DNA from: Sagittula stellata E-37
GTDB taxonomy: Bacteria > Pseudomonadota > Alphaproteobacteria > Rhodobacterales > Rhodobacteraceae
Reading direction: 5' to 3'
Assembly (NCBI RefSeq): GCF_039724765.1
Contig: NZ_CP155729.1
Location: 3,481,501 to 3,545,500 of the forward strand
Length of the DNA stretch: 64,000 nt
The translations under genes and the position numbers were made by a program. Shown piece by piece: positions 28,424 to 37,963 of this stretch. The notes beneath the pieces are model-generated. The model saw only the letters and a program-made list of their open reading frames with translations. It was not told where the DNA came from and did no database searches. The first letter of the stretch is position 1, and each line of letters opens with the position of its first letter.

Positions 28424-29077
28424 ATGACCGTCACTCCGGACCTTCTGTTGCACGCCTACCGTTCCGGCATCTTCCCGATGGCCGAACGCCACGACGATCC
28501 GGAGATCTTCTGGGTCGACCCGCGTCGTCGGGGTGTCTTGCCGATCAAGCAGTTCCACATCTCGCGCAGCCTGGCCAAGCGGTTGAAGCGCGACGACTAT
28601 TCGGTGACTCTCAACACAGATTTCGGCGGCGTGATCGACGGCTGCGCAGACCGTGCGGAAACCTGGATCAACGACGAAATCCGACTGCTGTACGAAGCGC
28701 TGTTCGACATGGGCCACGCCCATTCGCTGGAGGTCTGGGCGGATGAAGCGCTGGTTGGCGGCGTCTACGGCGTTTCGGTCGGCGGTGCCTTTTGCGGGGA
28801 AAGCATGTTCTCGCGGATCACCGATGCGTCAAAGATCGCTCTGGCATGGCTGACCGACCTCCTGGGACGGACGGGCTACACCCTGTTCGACACGCAGTTC
28901 CTGACACCCCACCTTGCGACGCTCGGCGCGTCGGAGATCACACGCTCCGATTACCGTCACCTGCTGGCCCGCGCGCTGACAGTGGACGCCGACCTTCGGC
29001 GCGCACCGTTGGCTTCCAGCGGCGCGGAGGTGGTGGCGCGCAATGCGGCCAACCGGGAAGAGAGTTCGGTTTCGTGA
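28424..29077 (+). CDS. aat: Leucyl/phenylalanyl-tRNA-protein transferase
   Basis: The 217-residue enzyme adds Leu or Phe from tRNA to N-terminal Arg/Lys of proteins, marking them for ClpS-ClpAP. Diagnostic motifs are LLHAYRSGIFPM, EIFWVDPRRRGVLP, LVGGVYGVSVGGAFCGESMFSR and TLFDTQFLTPHLATLGA. It lies between accBC and the opposing DUF2155 gene, a conserved alphaproteobacterial arrangement. Confidence 0.96.
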   Translation: MTVTPDLLLHAYRSGIFPMAERHDDPEIFWVDPRRRGVLPIKQFHISRSLAKRLKRDDYSVTLNTDFGGVIDGCADRAETWINDEIRLLYEALFDMGHAHSLEVWADEALVGGVYGVSVGGAFCGESMFSRITDASKIALAWLTDLLGRTGYTLFDTQFLTPHLATLGASEITRSDYRHLLARALTVDADLRRAPLASSGAEVVARNAANREESSVS

Positions 29078-29110
29078 TGTCTGGGCAAAGGGGCAATCGC
29101 CCCTCCCCCT

Positions 29111-29485
29111 TCACTCCGTCGTGCAGCGCAACACCCACACATCGTAGCGCGGGTGATCGAGCGGATAGAGCGCCGGCGACGATGCCACCATCCACCCTTC
29201 GAACACCGGCTGGGCGACGCCGGCCTCGCGGATGGTAAGGAAGGCGTAGGCGTTACCTGTGGGGTCGCCAACCGGGTAACGGCATTCGCGCAGAACGACC
29301 TCAAGAAGACCCATGACGTGGTTCTCGCCATTGCTCAGCGTAAAGTCGGCCACCTTGGCGTTGAGCTTGTCGAGGCCACGCAGCACGGCACCAGTGCCGC
29401 TGTTGACCTCTTCCTGTGCCTGCGCCGCGCCGCCAAGGCACAGGGCCGCCAGCACAGCCACCTGAAATGCCTTCCGGATCGTCAT
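29111..29485 (-). CDS. DUF2155 domain-containing exported protein
   Basis: A 124-residue protein with a Sec signal peptide (residues 1-23, cleavage near AAQA-QE), so it acts in the periplasm. The domain motifs VLRGLDKLNAKV, CRYPVG and FEGWMVASSPALYPLDHPRYDVWVLRC are the DUF2155 hallmark. The gene overlaps the mlaD-like stop by 4 bases and is the last gene of the NDUFA12-mlaD-DUF2155 operon. Function is unknown; an envelope role is suggested by this company. Confidence 0.9.
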   Translation of the reverse strand: MTIRKAFQVAVLAALCLGGAAQAQEEVNSGTGAVLRGLDKLNAKVADFTLSNGENHVMGLLEVVLRECRYPVGDPTGNAYAFLTIREAGVAQPVFEGWMVASSPALYPLDHPRYDVWVLRCTTE

Positions 29486-29931
29486 TCGTCGCTTCCTCCA
29501 CCGACGTATTTCAGGAGCAGCGACAGCAGGCTGACCGACCCCTGAGTGTCGAGGATCTCGTCCCCCGCAGCGAAGAAGAACGGCGACCCGCCCGGCGAAA
29601 TTTCAACGTAGTTGCCGCCGAGAAGCCCCTCGGACGCGATGATGATCGCGCTGTCGTCGGGGATCTGGATACCCTCCTCGACGGTCACCACCGTATCGGC
29701 ACGGTAGGTCTGCGGATTGAGCACGATGTCAGTGACGCTGCCGACTTTCACCCCGGCCAGCCGGACGTCGGTGCCGACAGTCACGCCTTCGATGGAGCGG
29801 AAGGAAGCGGTGAGGTCGTAGCCCGTACCGCCAAGCGAAAAGCCCGTGCTCTGGATCGTGTAGACGCCGAAGGCCAGCGCGCCGGCCAGTACCGCCGCGC
29901 CCAGCGTGACTTCGCCGGCCGAATGGCTCAT
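29482..29931 (-). CDS. mlaD: Outer-membrane lipid asymmetry protein MlaD-like (MCE domain)
   Basis: The 149-residue protein has one N-terminal membrane helix (residues 7-26) and an MCE domain (GYDLTASFRSIEGVTVGTDVRLAGVKVGSV) like MlaD, the periplasmic lipid-binding hexamer of the Mla phospholipid transporter. The GLLGGNYVEISPGG motif is present. Its start overlaps the NDUFA12 stop by 4 bases (ATGA). No other mla gene is nearby, as is usual for this alphaproteobacterial context. Confidence 0.92.
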   Translation of the reverse strand: MSHSAGEVTLGAAVLAGALAFGVYTIQSTGFSLGGTGYDLTASFRSIEGVTVGTDVRLAGVKVGSVTDIVLNPQTYRADTVVTVEEGIQIPDDSAIIIASEGLLGGNYVEISPGGSPFFFAAGDEILDTQGSVSLLSLLLKYVGGGSDE

Positions 29932-30308
29932 TCCGGGCTCCAGGCCTCGTAGTCCTTGCGTTCGGCAGGATGCGCCTGGCGGATGGACCCCGGAGGCGCA
30001 TAGGCCAGCGCTGTGCCGGTCAGGTTCTCGATGTGGGACTTCTCCCACGCCTTGTGCGGCAGCGGTTTTTCACTCGGCAGATCGTCGAAAGTGTAGTGCA
30101 GCCAGCCGTGCCAGTCGGGCGACACGCGGGTTGCCTCCGCCTCACCGTTGAAGATCACCCAGCGCTTGCCGTCGGCATTGGTGTAGAAGGCATTGCCTTG
30201 CTCGTCCTCGCCGACCTTCGTGCCCTTGCGCGCCGTGTACATCAGGGTGTTCAGGGTTGCGCCGTTCCACCAGGTGACCGCGCGCAGAAGGGTGTTGAGA
30301 ATGCCCAT
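29928..30308 (-). CDS. NADH:ubiquinone oxidoreductase subunit NDUFA12
   Basis: The 126-residue protein has the NDUFA12 features: GTKVGEDEQGNAFYTNADGKRWVIFNG, the WHGWLHYTFDD motif and a C-terminal AYAPPGS segment. It is an accessory subunit of respiratory complex I in alphaproteobacteria and mitochondria. The start is chosen at MGILNTLLRAVTWW, preceded by AAGGAG; the upstream in-frame sequence is not family-like. It heads the operon with mlaD and DUF2155. Confidence 0.94.
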   Translation of the reverse strand: MGILNTLLRAVTWWNGATLNTLMYTARKGTKVGEDEQGNAFYTNADGKRWVIFNGEAEATRVSPDWHGWLHYTFDDLPSEKPLPHKAWEKSHIENLTGTALAYAPPGSIRQAHPAERKDYEAWSPE

Positions 30309-30490
30309 GGACGACTCCTTCGACGTTTCAACCGCTTGTATGGCCAAACACGGGGCCGAGGTCCAGTGCCCCGGGTGACGCAGATGGCCCCAGTCTTCAT
30401 CCTTTTGCCAAAAATCGCTGGTGTCGCGGCGTCGCCGTGGCACACTTCGGCGAAAGAAAACCGCATACGTTGCATGTAAAACGAGCAGCC

Positions 30491-32266
30491 ATGACCGAAA
30501 TGACCCACGCGGCCGTCTGCAAGGGCGTCAAAGTGCCCCCGTCGCCTTTCCTGACCGAAACGCGCATCAAGCGGATGGAAGAGGCGCGCTACGAAGGCGA
30601 GGAGATCGCCGGCGCTCTGGCCGTAGTGCGCGCGGGCGACCGTGTGCTGGAAATGGGGGCCGGCCTTGGCGTTGTGGGGGCCGTCACCGCACTGAACGCC
30701 AAGCCCGATGCTGTGCTCTCGTTCGAGGCGAACCCGAGCCTGCTGCCACATATCGAGAAGCTCTATGCCCTGAACGGGCTGGAGGACCGGATCGAGGTCC
30801 GCAATCAGCTTGTGATCGCCGCGCCCGACCGGCCGGAGAGCATGACGTTCCATGTCCGCAGCTCCTTTCTCGGGTCATCGCTGATCGACCGCGAGGGGCG
30901 CCAGACGCGCCCCGTGGAGGTGGCGACAGTTGCGTTCGACAAGATCCGGGAGGAGTTCAGGCCCTCCGTGCTGATCATGGATATCGAGGGCGGGGAGCTG
31001 GATTTCCTGAACCACGCCAATCTCGACGGGATCCGCGCCGTGGTGATCGAGTTTCATCCCGGCCTTTACGGCACCAAGGGCACGAAAGAGTGCAAGGACG
31101 CGCTGCGCGCCGCCGGTTTCGCGAAAGTCGAGGAGAAATCGACCCGCTTCGTCTGGACCTGCATCCGCAAGGTACGCCTGTCGCCGCCAAAACCGAACGA
31201 AGGCTGGTCACGGGAAACCGTGACGCTGGAGAGGCCGGTGGTCGTACCGCCCGCCACCCGCAGCCACGTGCAGGAAACCGGTGTGCTGACGCGCGAAGGG
31301 CTGCCGGTGCAACATGCCGGTCTATGGCGGGGCCAACGGCTGCTGACCGTGCCGCCTGCAATGCCCGATGCCGAGATCGAGCGCCTGCCCGGAAAATGGT
31401 TGTGGGGCGGCGTTTTGTGGCGCTACTTCCCGCATTTCATCACCGAGAGCGTCACCCGCCTCTGGGCGCTTGAGGGGATGGACCAGTCGGACTTCGACGG
31501 CATCCTGTTCGTGCCGAAAAATCCCGGCAACGACGATCCGGCGCCCGGCTTCCATCGGGCGTTCTTCGACCTTATGGGCACGTCGCTTGCCATCCGCGAA
31601 GCGCGCAGTCCCGCCAGGCCGGACGAACTGGTGGTCCCCGGTCAAGGGTTTGGCCTTGGGGAGATCAGCAAGGGCACGCCGGAGTTTCGCGCGGCCATGG
31701 CGGCACGTTTCGCCTCTGACGTGAAGCCCGAGGGTCCGGAAAAGCTCTACATCAGCCGGTCGCGGCTGGGGCCGCAGCGCGGCGCCCTTCTGGGAGAAAC
31801 CGCGCTGGAGACCCTTCTGGAGGCAGAAGGCTACACGATCTTCCACCCGCAAGAGCATAGCCTTGAGGTCCAGATCGCGCACTATCGGGCCGCAAGGCAG
31901 GTCATCGCGGCGGAAGGATCTTCGCTGCACCTTTATGCCTTTGCGGGGCGCGCGGATGCGCAGGTGGCGATGATACTGCGGCGAAAATCAAAGGCGACGC
32001 AGCATATTTCGACCCATATCGAGGGTTTCACGGGGGTCAAGCCGCTCTGGATCGAGCGTCTGCGCCGCACCTGGGCCCGCGCGGACACGCCGCGCAAACG
32101 TCTGCATATCGGAGAACCCGACTTTGCGGCGATCCAGAAAGACCTTGTCACCGGCGGATTCATCGGCACCGGCAGCGCCTGGGCCCAACCGCCAGAGGAC
32201 GAGCTGCAGGCGTTGCTTGGCCCCGACTACCAACTGGCAAACGAGGCCCTGCAGATCGCAGGCTGA
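30491..32266 (+). CDS. FkbM methyltransferase fused to a GT61-type glycosyltransferase
   Basis: A 591-residue fusion. Residues about 1-230 form a FkbM-type methyltransferase (VLEMGAGLGVVGAV as the SAM motif, LIMDIEGGELDFL and AVVIEFHPGLYG). Residues about 250-560 resemble DUF563/GT61 glycosyltransferases (WLWGGVLWRYFPHFITESVTRLWAL, YISRSRLGPQRG, YTIFHPQEHSLEVQIAHYRAARQVIAAEGSSLHLYAFA). This pairing suggests an O-methylated surface polysaccharide or glycan. The Met at 30491 is the likely start; an earlier in-frame Met adds 18 residues. It is a single gene. Confidence 0.82.
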   Translation: MTEMTHAAVCKGVKVPPSPFLTETRIKRMEEARYEGEEIAGALAVVRAGDRVLEMGAGLGVVGAVTALNAKPDAVLSFEANPSLLPHIEKLYALNGLEDRIEVRNQLVIAAPDRPESMTFHVRSSFLGSSLIDREGRQTRPVEVATVAFDKIREEFRPSVLIMDIEGGELDFLNHANLDGIRAVVIEFHPGLYGTKGTKECKDALRAAGFAKVEEKSTRFVWTCIRKVRLSPPKPNEGWSRETVTLERPVVVPPATRSHVQETGVLTREGLPVQHAGLWRGQRLLTVPPAMPDAEIERLPGKWLWGGVLWRYFPHFITESVTRLWALEGMDQSDFDGILFVPKNPGNDDPAPGFHRAFFDLMGTSLAIREARSPARPDELVVPGQGFGLGEISKGTPEFRAAMAARFASDVKPEGPEKLYISRSRLGPQRGALLGETALETLLEAEGYTIFHPQEHSLEVQIAHYRAARQVIAAEGSSLHLYAFAGRADAQVAMILRRKSKATQHISTHIEGFTGVKPLWIERLRRTWARADTPRKRLHIGEPDFAAIQKDLVTGGFIGTGSAWAQPPEDELQALLGPDYQLANEALQIAG

Positions 32267-32272
32267 AGCCTG

Positions 32273-32641
32273 TCAGGCAAGCGCGGTGAGCTCGATCTCG
32301 ATCCGGTACTTCGGGTCGATCAGCTTGCATTCGATCATTGTCGCCGCGGGCGGGTTGTCACCGAACACTTCCGCCAGGATCGGCCAGCAGGGTTCGAACT
32401 CCGCCGCGTCGGGCAGGTAGTAGTTGACGCGCACAGCCTTGTCGAAGCCCGACCCTGCTTCCTGAAGCGCCTTGCCGATCACGTCCAGTGCCGCGCGGCA
32501 TTGGTCGGCGACGGTGTCGCCCTGCCCCACAGTCCCGGCGACATGAACGAAGCCCCCGGCAACAACGGCCCGACAGTAGCCGATCTTCGCTTCGAACGGC
32601 CCGCCGGAATGAATGCGTCTGATGGTCACTTTGTTCTCCAA
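32273..32641 (-). CDS. RidA family protein
   Basis: The 122-residue protein has the RidA/YjgF core, AVVAGGFVHVAGTVGQGDTVADQCRAALDVIGKAL, and the C-terminal MIECKLIDPKYRIEIELTALA. RidA proteins trimerise and hydrolyse reactive enamine/imine intermediates from amino-acid catabolism. The conserved Arg usually seen near the C-terminus appears as Lys-Tyr-Arg, so catalytic competence is likely but not certain. It converges with the FkbM fusion gene. Confidence 0.9.
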   Translation of the reverse strand: MENKVTIRRIHSGGPFEAKIGYCRAVVAGGFVHVAGTVGQGDTVADQCRAALDVIGKALQEAGSGFDKAVRVNYYLPDAAEFEPCWPILAEVFGDNPPAATMIECKLIDPKYRIEIELTALA

Positions 32642-32665
32642 GAAAAGTGTTGTTTCCGCGAAAGA

Positions 32666-32690
32666 GGGCGGGGAAAACCCCCGCCCTTTT
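32666..32690 (-). terminator. Hairpin after clpX
   Basis: GGGCGGGG (32666-32673) pairs with CCCCGCCC (32679-32686) over a 5-base loop, with T residues on both sides (CTCTTT on the minus strand). It lies 24-49 bases beyond the clpX stop and probably terminates clpX. Confidence 0.75.
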
Positions 32691-32714
32691 CTAATACGAA
32701 TACCTTCGGGGACC

Positions 32715-33980
32715 TCAGCCCGCGGAGGTGCCTTCCTTCTTCTGGTCGGCGTAGATCATCAGCGGCTTGGCGTCAGAGTTGACCGCTTCCTCGTTCACGA
32801 CGACCTCGGTCACTTCATCCATGCCCGGCAGTTCGAACATCGTGTCCAGCAGGATGCCTTCGAGGATGGACCTCAGCCCCCTTGCGCCGGTCTTGCGCTG
32901 GATCGCCTTCTTGGCGATGGCAGACAGCGCATCGTCGGTGAAGGTCAGGTCGGTGTCCTCCATCTCGAACAGGCGCTGGTATTGTTTGACGAGCGCGTTC
33001 TTCGGCTGCGTCAGAATGGTCACCAGTGCGTCTTCGTCCAGGTCTTCCAGCGTCGCAACGACGGGCAGACGGCCGACGAATTCCGGGATCAGGCCAAACT
33101 TCAGCAAATCCTCCGGTTCGAGATCCCGGAAGATTTCGCCGACACCGCGATCGTCGTTGTCCCGCACATCGGCACCGAAGCCCATGGCAGAGCCTTTGCC
33201 GCGCTGCGCGATGATCCGGTCCAGTCCGGCGAAGGCACCGCCGCAGATAAACAGGATGTTGGTGGTGTCCACCTGGAGGAATTCCTGCTGCGGATGCTTG
33301 CGCCCGCCCTGCGGCGGCACGGAAGCGACTGTGCCCTCCATCAGCTTGAGCAGCGCCTGCTGAACGCCCTCCCCCGACACGTCGCGGGTGATCGAGGGGT
33401 TCTCCGACTTGCGGGTGATCTTGTCGACCTCGTCGATGTAGACGATGCCGCGCTGCGCCCGCTCCACGTTGTACTCAGACGCCTGGAGCAGCTTGAGAAT
33501 GATATTTTCCACATCCTCGCCCACATAACCGGCTTCGGTCAGCGTGGTCGCATCGGCCATGGTGAACGGCACATCGAGAATGCGCGCCAGCGTCTGCGCC
33601 AGCAATGTCTTGCCGCAGCCCGTGGGCCCGATCAGCAGGATGTTCGACTTCGCCAGTTCGATGTCGGAGGACTTTTGCGAGTGGTTGAGGCGCTTGTAGT
33701 GGTTGTGCACCGCAACCGACAGAACGCGCTTCGCCTTCATCTGGCCGATCACGTAGTCGTCCAGCACTTCACAGATCTCGCGGGGGGTCGGAACGCCATC
33801 TGCCGACTTGAGGCCGGCGCCCTTTGTCTCTTCCCGGATGATATCCATGCAAAGTTCGACACATTCATCGCAGATGAAGACGGTGGGACCTGCGATCAGT
33901 TTGCGCACCTCGTGCTGGCTCTTCCCGCAAAAGCTGCAGTAGAGCGTGTTCTTGCTGTCACCACCTGTATTCGTCGCCAT
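32715..33980 (-). CDS. clpX: ATP-dependent Clp protease ATP-binding subunit ClpX
   Basis: A 421-residue AAA+ unfoldase with an N-terminal zinc finger ([11 protein letters not shown] ... CDECVELC), Walker A GPTGCGKT, Walker B VYIDEVDK, and the [13 protein letters not shown] sensor region. It recognises tagged substrates and feeds them to ClpP. It lies 165 bases downstream of clpP on the same strand. Confidence 0.98.
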   Translation of the reverse strand: MATNTGGDSKNTLYCSFCGKSQHEVRKLIAGPTVFICDECVELCMDIIREETKGAGLKSADGVPTPREICEVLDDYVIGQMKAKRVLSVAVHNHYKRLNHSQKSSDIELAKSNILLIGPTGCGKTLLAQTLARILDVPFTMADATTLTEAGYVGEDVENIILKLLQASEYNVERAQRGIVYIDEVDKITRKSENPSITRDVSGEGVQQALLKLMEGTVASVPPQGGRKHPQQEFLQVDTTNILFICGGAFAGLDRIIAQRGKGSAMGFGADVRDNDDRGVGEIFRDLEPEDLLKFGLIPEFVGRLPVVATLEDLDEDALVTILTQPKNALVKQYQRLFEMEDTDLTFTDDALSAIAKKAIQRKTGARGLRSILEGILLDTMFELPGMDEVTEVVVNEEAVNSDAKPLMIYADQKKEGTSAG

Positions 33981-34145
33981 GCTCTGAACCTTTCCCGGGT
34001 TTCCCGGTCTTCATCGTCCGCGGAGGGTCGCCGAATGCGGCCCGGACATGCGTCTTGCGTCAATGTCCGGACAGCTTAGGCCACCCCTCCCGGCGCGACA
34101 ATCCGAAAATTCGCCCCATGCCTAACGGCGGTGGGGCCATGCAGT

Positions 34146-34778
34146 TCAACTGTCTGTTTCTTCGCCTTCTGGCACGCGGGACGTCACGATCTCGTCAATG
34201 AGGCCCCATTCCTTGGCCTTTTCGGCGTCCATGAAGTTGTCGCGCTCCAGCGCGGCCTCGACCGCTTCGTAGGTCTGGCCGGTGTGCCTCACGTAGATTT
34301 CATTGAGGCGGCGCTTCAGCTTTATCGTTTCCTCGGCATGGATCATGATGTCCGTCGCCTGCCCCTGATATCCGCCGGAGGGCTGGTGCACCATGATGCG
34401 CGAGTTCGGCAGCGAGAAGCGCATGCCCGCGGCACCGGCGGTGAGCAGGAGCGATCCCATGGACGCGGCCTGGCCGACCACCAGCGTGGAAACCTTCGGC
34501 TTGATGTACTGCATCGTGTCGTAGATCGACAGGCCGGAGGTCACCACACCGCCCGGCGAGTTGATGTACATCGAAATCTCTTTCGAAGGGTTCTCTGCCT
34601 CAAGGTGAAGAAGCTGCGCCACCACCAGCGACGACATGCCGTCGTGCACCGGGCCGTTCAGGAAAACGATGCGTTCCTTCAGCAGGCGCGAAAAGATGTC
34701 ATAGGCACGTTCGCCGCGGCTGGTCTGTTCGACAACCATGGGAACGAGGTTCATGTAGGTTTCAACTGGATCTCTCAT
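34146..34778 (-). CDS. clpP: ATP-dependent Clp protease proteolytic subunit ClpP
   Basis: A 210-residue serine protease with Ser106 in [11 protein letters not shown], His131 in MVHQPSGG and the Asp expected in the [13 protein letters not shown] region. It forms the tetradecameric chamber used by ClpX and ClpA. Length and motifs are canonical, and the clpP-clpX order is conserved. Confidence 0.98.
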   Translation of the reverse strand: MRDPVETYMNLVPMVVEQTSRGERAYDIFSRLLKERIVFLNGPVHDGMSSLVVAQLLHLEAENPSKEISMYINSPGGVVTSGLSIYDTMQYIKPKVSTLVVGQAASMGSLLLTAGAAGMRFSLPNSRIMVHQPSGGYQGQATDIMIHAEETIKLKRRLNEIYVRHTGQTYEAVEAALERDNFMDAEKAKEWGLIDEIVTSRVPEGEETDS

Positions 34779-35327
34779 CTCGGGCCTGCCTGCTGCTGCG
34801 TCATTTGAGTGTCGTATCGTCGAGGTGTTACCTGAGTCTTAGTATCGGGGTAGAGGGGCTGCAAGTGGCGGCGGGCATATGTGCCTTCACGCTTGAGGCG
34901 GGCTGCCCATCCCCCGCTCCTCCGGCAGGGAACAGATTGCCCGTTCCATGCCTCGCGTGAGGCGGCACTTGCCGCGCCGACGGACTTCGTGTCGCGGGCG
35001 GTTCCTGGGCCTGGCCGGGGATGGAAACATCGACCGCGGCCCCAAGTACGAGACGCCGTGTCGCAACCGGCCCCATCAATCGGTACGGACAATTCACCCG
35101 CGAGAATGTTTCGCGCGCCTTGCCGAAACAGCACAGGCCATTTGCAACTTCATGGTTCGAGCCAGATGCGCCGGGTGCCGTGCCCGAAACTCCTGCATCG
35201 GGCGCAAAGACGCATGACCCGTCCGATACCGCCACACGGTCATTAACTTCGCACACATTTCCGCGAGTCTGACAGCCACCGGGCGACTCCCGGGACGGGA
35301 ACCGGGATCCCTTCTAAGCCGCCGGTT
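34779..35327. other. Intergenic region upstream of clpP, no gene supported
   Basis: This 549-base stretch lies between the clpP start and the stop of the CDF exporter gene. Open frames on both strands have unnatural compositions (Cys/Ser/Arg/Pro-rich) and no ribosome binding site or family match, so I do not call a gene. It should hold the clpP promoter, but no clear element was identified. Confidence 0.5.
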
Positions 35328-36275
35328 TTACGTGCCGATCCTGCGCGGCTCCACACAGACATGCGCCGCACATTCCATTTCCAGCGTGACATGGACAAGC
35401 CCGTGGTCCCGGCGCAGCACGTCCTTGACCTGCGCCTTGATGGCGTCCGCCCGGGACCAGGCGCCGCTTTCGATGACCACATGCGCCATCAGCGCCGTCT
35501 GCTTCTCGTCGATCTGCCAGAGGTGCGCACCGTGGACCTCTGTCACGCCGACAATTCCCTCGGCGCTTTTCAGCACGTCCTCGGGCGCCATGCGGGGCGG
35601 CGTGCCCATCATCAGGATTCGGATGACGCTGCCGATTTCGCTGGCAGCCAGCCACAGGATGTATGCGGCGATGCCCAGCGTCACCAGCGGGTCCACCCAG
35701 GTCCAGCCGAACAGCAGGATCAGCGTACCGGCAAGGATCACCGCCACCGACCCCAGCGCGTCGGCGAGGTTGTGAAGGAAGGCGGCCCGGATGTTCACGC
35801 TGTCCTGCGCCATTTTGTAGGTCAGCCAAGCTGTCACAAGATCCACCACAAGCGCCACACTGGCGATGACGACAACCAGCCAACCGGTCACCGGCTCCGG
35901 GCTGAAGAACCGCAGGACGGCCTCGTACACGAGGTAAAGGCCGATGACGATCAGCGTCGTCAGGTTGACAAGCGCGGCCACGACCTCTGCCCGGCCATAG
36001 CCGAAGGTCATATCGTCGTCGGCGGGGCGGCGGGCAACCTTGCGCGCCCAGACCGCGATCAACAGACTGGCCGCGTCAGAGAAGTTGTGCAGCGCATCGG
36101 CTATCATCGCCAACGATCCCGAGACGAGGCCCCCGACGATCTGCGCGAAGGTCAGAAGCACGTTGACCCCGACGGCCGCCGCCATGCGGCGATCCCCGGT
36201 CAGTTGCTCCGGTGAGATGTGATGATGGTGGCCGTGCCCGTGGTCATGGTCGTGGTGCGCGTGATCGTGTGGCAT
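35328..36275 (-). CDS. Cation diffusion facilitator family transporter
   Basis: The protein (315 residues from MPHDHAHH; an upstream Met adds 15) begins with a His/Asp-rich metal-binding segment. Six membrane helices follow, with the CDF zinc-site motifs SLAMIADALHNFSDAASLLIA (helix 2) and FLHNLADALGSVAVILAG (helix 5). A C-terminal cytoplasmic domain contains WQIDEKQTALMAHVV. It exports divalent metal such as Zn2+, Cd2+ or Co2+ in exchange for protons. No regulator is adjacent; selectivity cannot be fixed. Confidence 0.92.
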   Translation of the reverse strand: MPHDHAHHDHDHGHGHHHHISPEQLTGDRRMAAAVGVNVLLTFAQIVGGLVSGSLAMIADALHNFSDAASLLIAVWARKVARRPADDDMTFGYGRAEVVAALVNLTTLIVIGLYLVYEAVLRFFSPEPVTGWLVVVIASVALVVDLVTAWLTYKMAQDSVNIRAAFLHNLADALGSVAVILAGTLILLFGWTWVDPLVTLGIAAYILWLAASEIGSVIRILMMGTPPRMAPEDVLKSAEGIVGVTEVHGAHLWQIDEKQTALMAHVVIESGAWSRADAIKAQVKDVLRRDHGLVHVTLEMECAAHVCVEPRRIGT

Positions 36276-36320
36276 GGCCGCCGATGGCGCCCCTGCGATC
36301 CGAAGGTCAAGGGGCTGCAT

Positions 36321-36640
36321 CCGGCGTAGCGCGGCTCAGGACACCATGACACGGCACATCCTGCCAGCTGGCTGTTGGCTGGCCTGGGCAGCCGATGGTA
36401 CGGACCGGCCCTTCAGTGAGTTTGGACAAGCGGGCAAGACACATCGCGCGCATGACCCCGGTCAGGTCGGGCGCCTGTCGAACCGGTGCGCATCATGTGG
36501 ATATACAGAAAACAATGGGGGTGCCGGCGTTTCCGAACCCGAGATGTCCCAAGGACCAGTTAGAACAACGGCTGGCCCCTGCATTCGGGGCCAGCCGCCA
36601 AAATCATTATGCGCGTCGGCCCGCTCTGGCCTGCTACGCC
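36321..36640. other. Intergenic region between CDF exporter and sox operon end
   Basis: No supported reading frame is present in these 320 bases. The right part holds the sox operon terminator (36569-36597). The rest should contain the CDF promoter, not resolved. Confidence 0.5.
36569..36597 (-). terminator. Terminator of the sox operon
   Basis: GGCTGGCCCC (36570-36579) pairs with GGGGCCAGCC (36587-36596), extended by one more pair, over a 7-base loop. On the minus strand TTGTTCT follows. It lies about 44 bases past the soxD stop. Confidence 0.8.
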
Positions 36641-37963
36641 TCAGGGATGCGCCTTGAGGTACTCGATCACCGCGTCGATTTCCTCTGGCTTACGGAGCCC
36701 CGCGAAGGCCATCTTGGTGCCCTTCACGTAATCACGGGGCTTGGCGAGGAAGGCGTGAAGCGCTTCGCTGTCCCAGACCCCGTCCATGCCCTCCATAGCG
36801 CCGGAGTAATTGAATCCGTCGACCGACGCGATATCACGGCCGACAACGCCGTTCAGGATCGGGCCGGTCTTGTTCTTGGCACCGTCGCCAACCTGATGGC
36901 AGGCCTGACATTTCTTGAAGACGCGTTCTCCAGTGGCGACCAATTCAGGATCGAGCGCGGCGTCCTCCGCCGAAGCGTCCCCTTCTGCTGCGACTTCCTC
37001 GACCACCGCCTCTTCGCTGGCGGGTGCCTCGGCTTCTTCGGTCACGACCTCCTCCGTCACGGCGGCGTCAGCCTCCGGCTGGGCGGTCGCGGCGGCGTTG
37101 GAATTATTCATCTCCTCCGGCGTGTCGTCGTCGCCCTGATCGGGGGTCACGTCCAGAACCGTGGCGCGCATGGTGATCTTCACCGGAACGTCCTTGCAGT
37201 TTTCCATGCAGGGTTCGGTCCGCCACTGGCTGTACTCCGTCTCTGCCCGGTCATCGACGATGAAACCGTCGGCGTTGGGCATCTCGACCTCACCCCAGGT
37301 CTCGCGCGACAGTTCGAACTCGTCGTCGATAATGTCGTTTGAATAGAGGATGTACGCCACGATGGCATAGACCTCGTCCTCCGACAGAGACTGAGCGTTG
37401 CCGAAGGGCATGGACCGGTGGACGTAATCCCAAACGGTCGACAGGTACGGCCAGTAGGAGCCGACCGTCTTCAGCGGGTCGTCATCGGCCAAAGTGCCGT
37501 CACCGCCGGCCAGCTTGGGCCAGTTGCCGACACCTTCCGCGAAGGAGCCGTGGCAGACCGCGCAGTTGTCCTCGAAGAGAGGCTCGCCTTCGGCAGCCGT
37601 GCCCGAGCCGTCAGGCAGATCGGAGCCGTCCGGATGCACGTCCACGTTCCATGCCGCGACCTCCTCCGGCAAAGCCTCGCGGCCCAAACCGAAACGGGTG
37701 CCCATGCTCGCCTCGTCCGCCTGTGCGCTGGCGACAAGCAAACCCTCGGCCGGCGCCTCTTTGGCCGAGCCAGTTTCGGCCGGGGCAGCCTCGGCCTGCT
37801 GGACCGGTGCCTCCGGCTCGGGGATCGGGGCGGGCAGCGCCGCCAGCATCGGGGGATTCTTCGGTTGCGGCGCAACGTTGCGGTCGGCAAAATTGTAGGC
37901 CGCGGTCAGCATAACCACGAGACCGAAAGCGGTTCCGCCATAGAGTTTAAGAGACTTCGACAT
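36641..37963 (-). CDS. soxD: SoxD diheme cytochrome c subunit of the sulfur dehydrogenase
   Basis: A 440-residue cytochrome with an N-terminal membrane/signal helix (residues 6-22), a Pro/Ala/Glu-rich linker, a first haem site CAVCH (134-138) and a second CQACH (352-356). Between the two is an acidic Ala/Glu/Val-rich spacer near residues 285-335. SoxD takes electrons from SoxC during oxidation of SoxY-bound sulfane sulfur. Start chosen at MSKSLKLYGG after GGGAGG; it overlaps soxC by 17 bases. Confidence 0.93.
   Translation of the reverse strand: MSKSLKLYGGTAFGLVVMLTAAYNFADRNVAPQPKNPPMLAALPAPIPEPEAPVQQAEAAPAETGSAKEAPAEGLLVASAQADEASMGTRFGLGREALPEEVAAWNVDVHPDGSDLPDGSGTAAEGEPLFEDNCAVCHGSFAEGVGNWPKLAGGDGTLADDDPLKTVGSYWPYLSTVWDYVHRSMPFGNAQSLSEDEVYAIVAYILYSNDIIDDEFELSRETWGEVEMPNADGFIVDDRAETEYSQWRTEPCMENCKDVPVKITMRATVLDVTPDQGDDDTPEEMNNSNAAATAQPEADAAVTEEVVTEEAEAPASEEAVVEEVAAEGDASAEDAALDPELVATGERVFKKCQACHQVGDGAKNKTGPILNGVVGRDIASVDGFNYSGAMEGMDGVWDSEALHAFLAKPRDYVKGTKMAFAGLRKPEEIDAVIEYLKAHP

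Noticed and set aside
32666..32690. The GC-rich hairpin near clpX as a CRISPR or mobile repeat
   Set aside because: It is a single short hairpin with flanking T-tracts in a terminator position, not a repeated array.
34828..35256. A 142-codon minus-strand frame upstream of clpP
   Set aside because: It has an unnatural composition, no ribosome binding site and no family resemblance; more likely non-coding or clpP leader.
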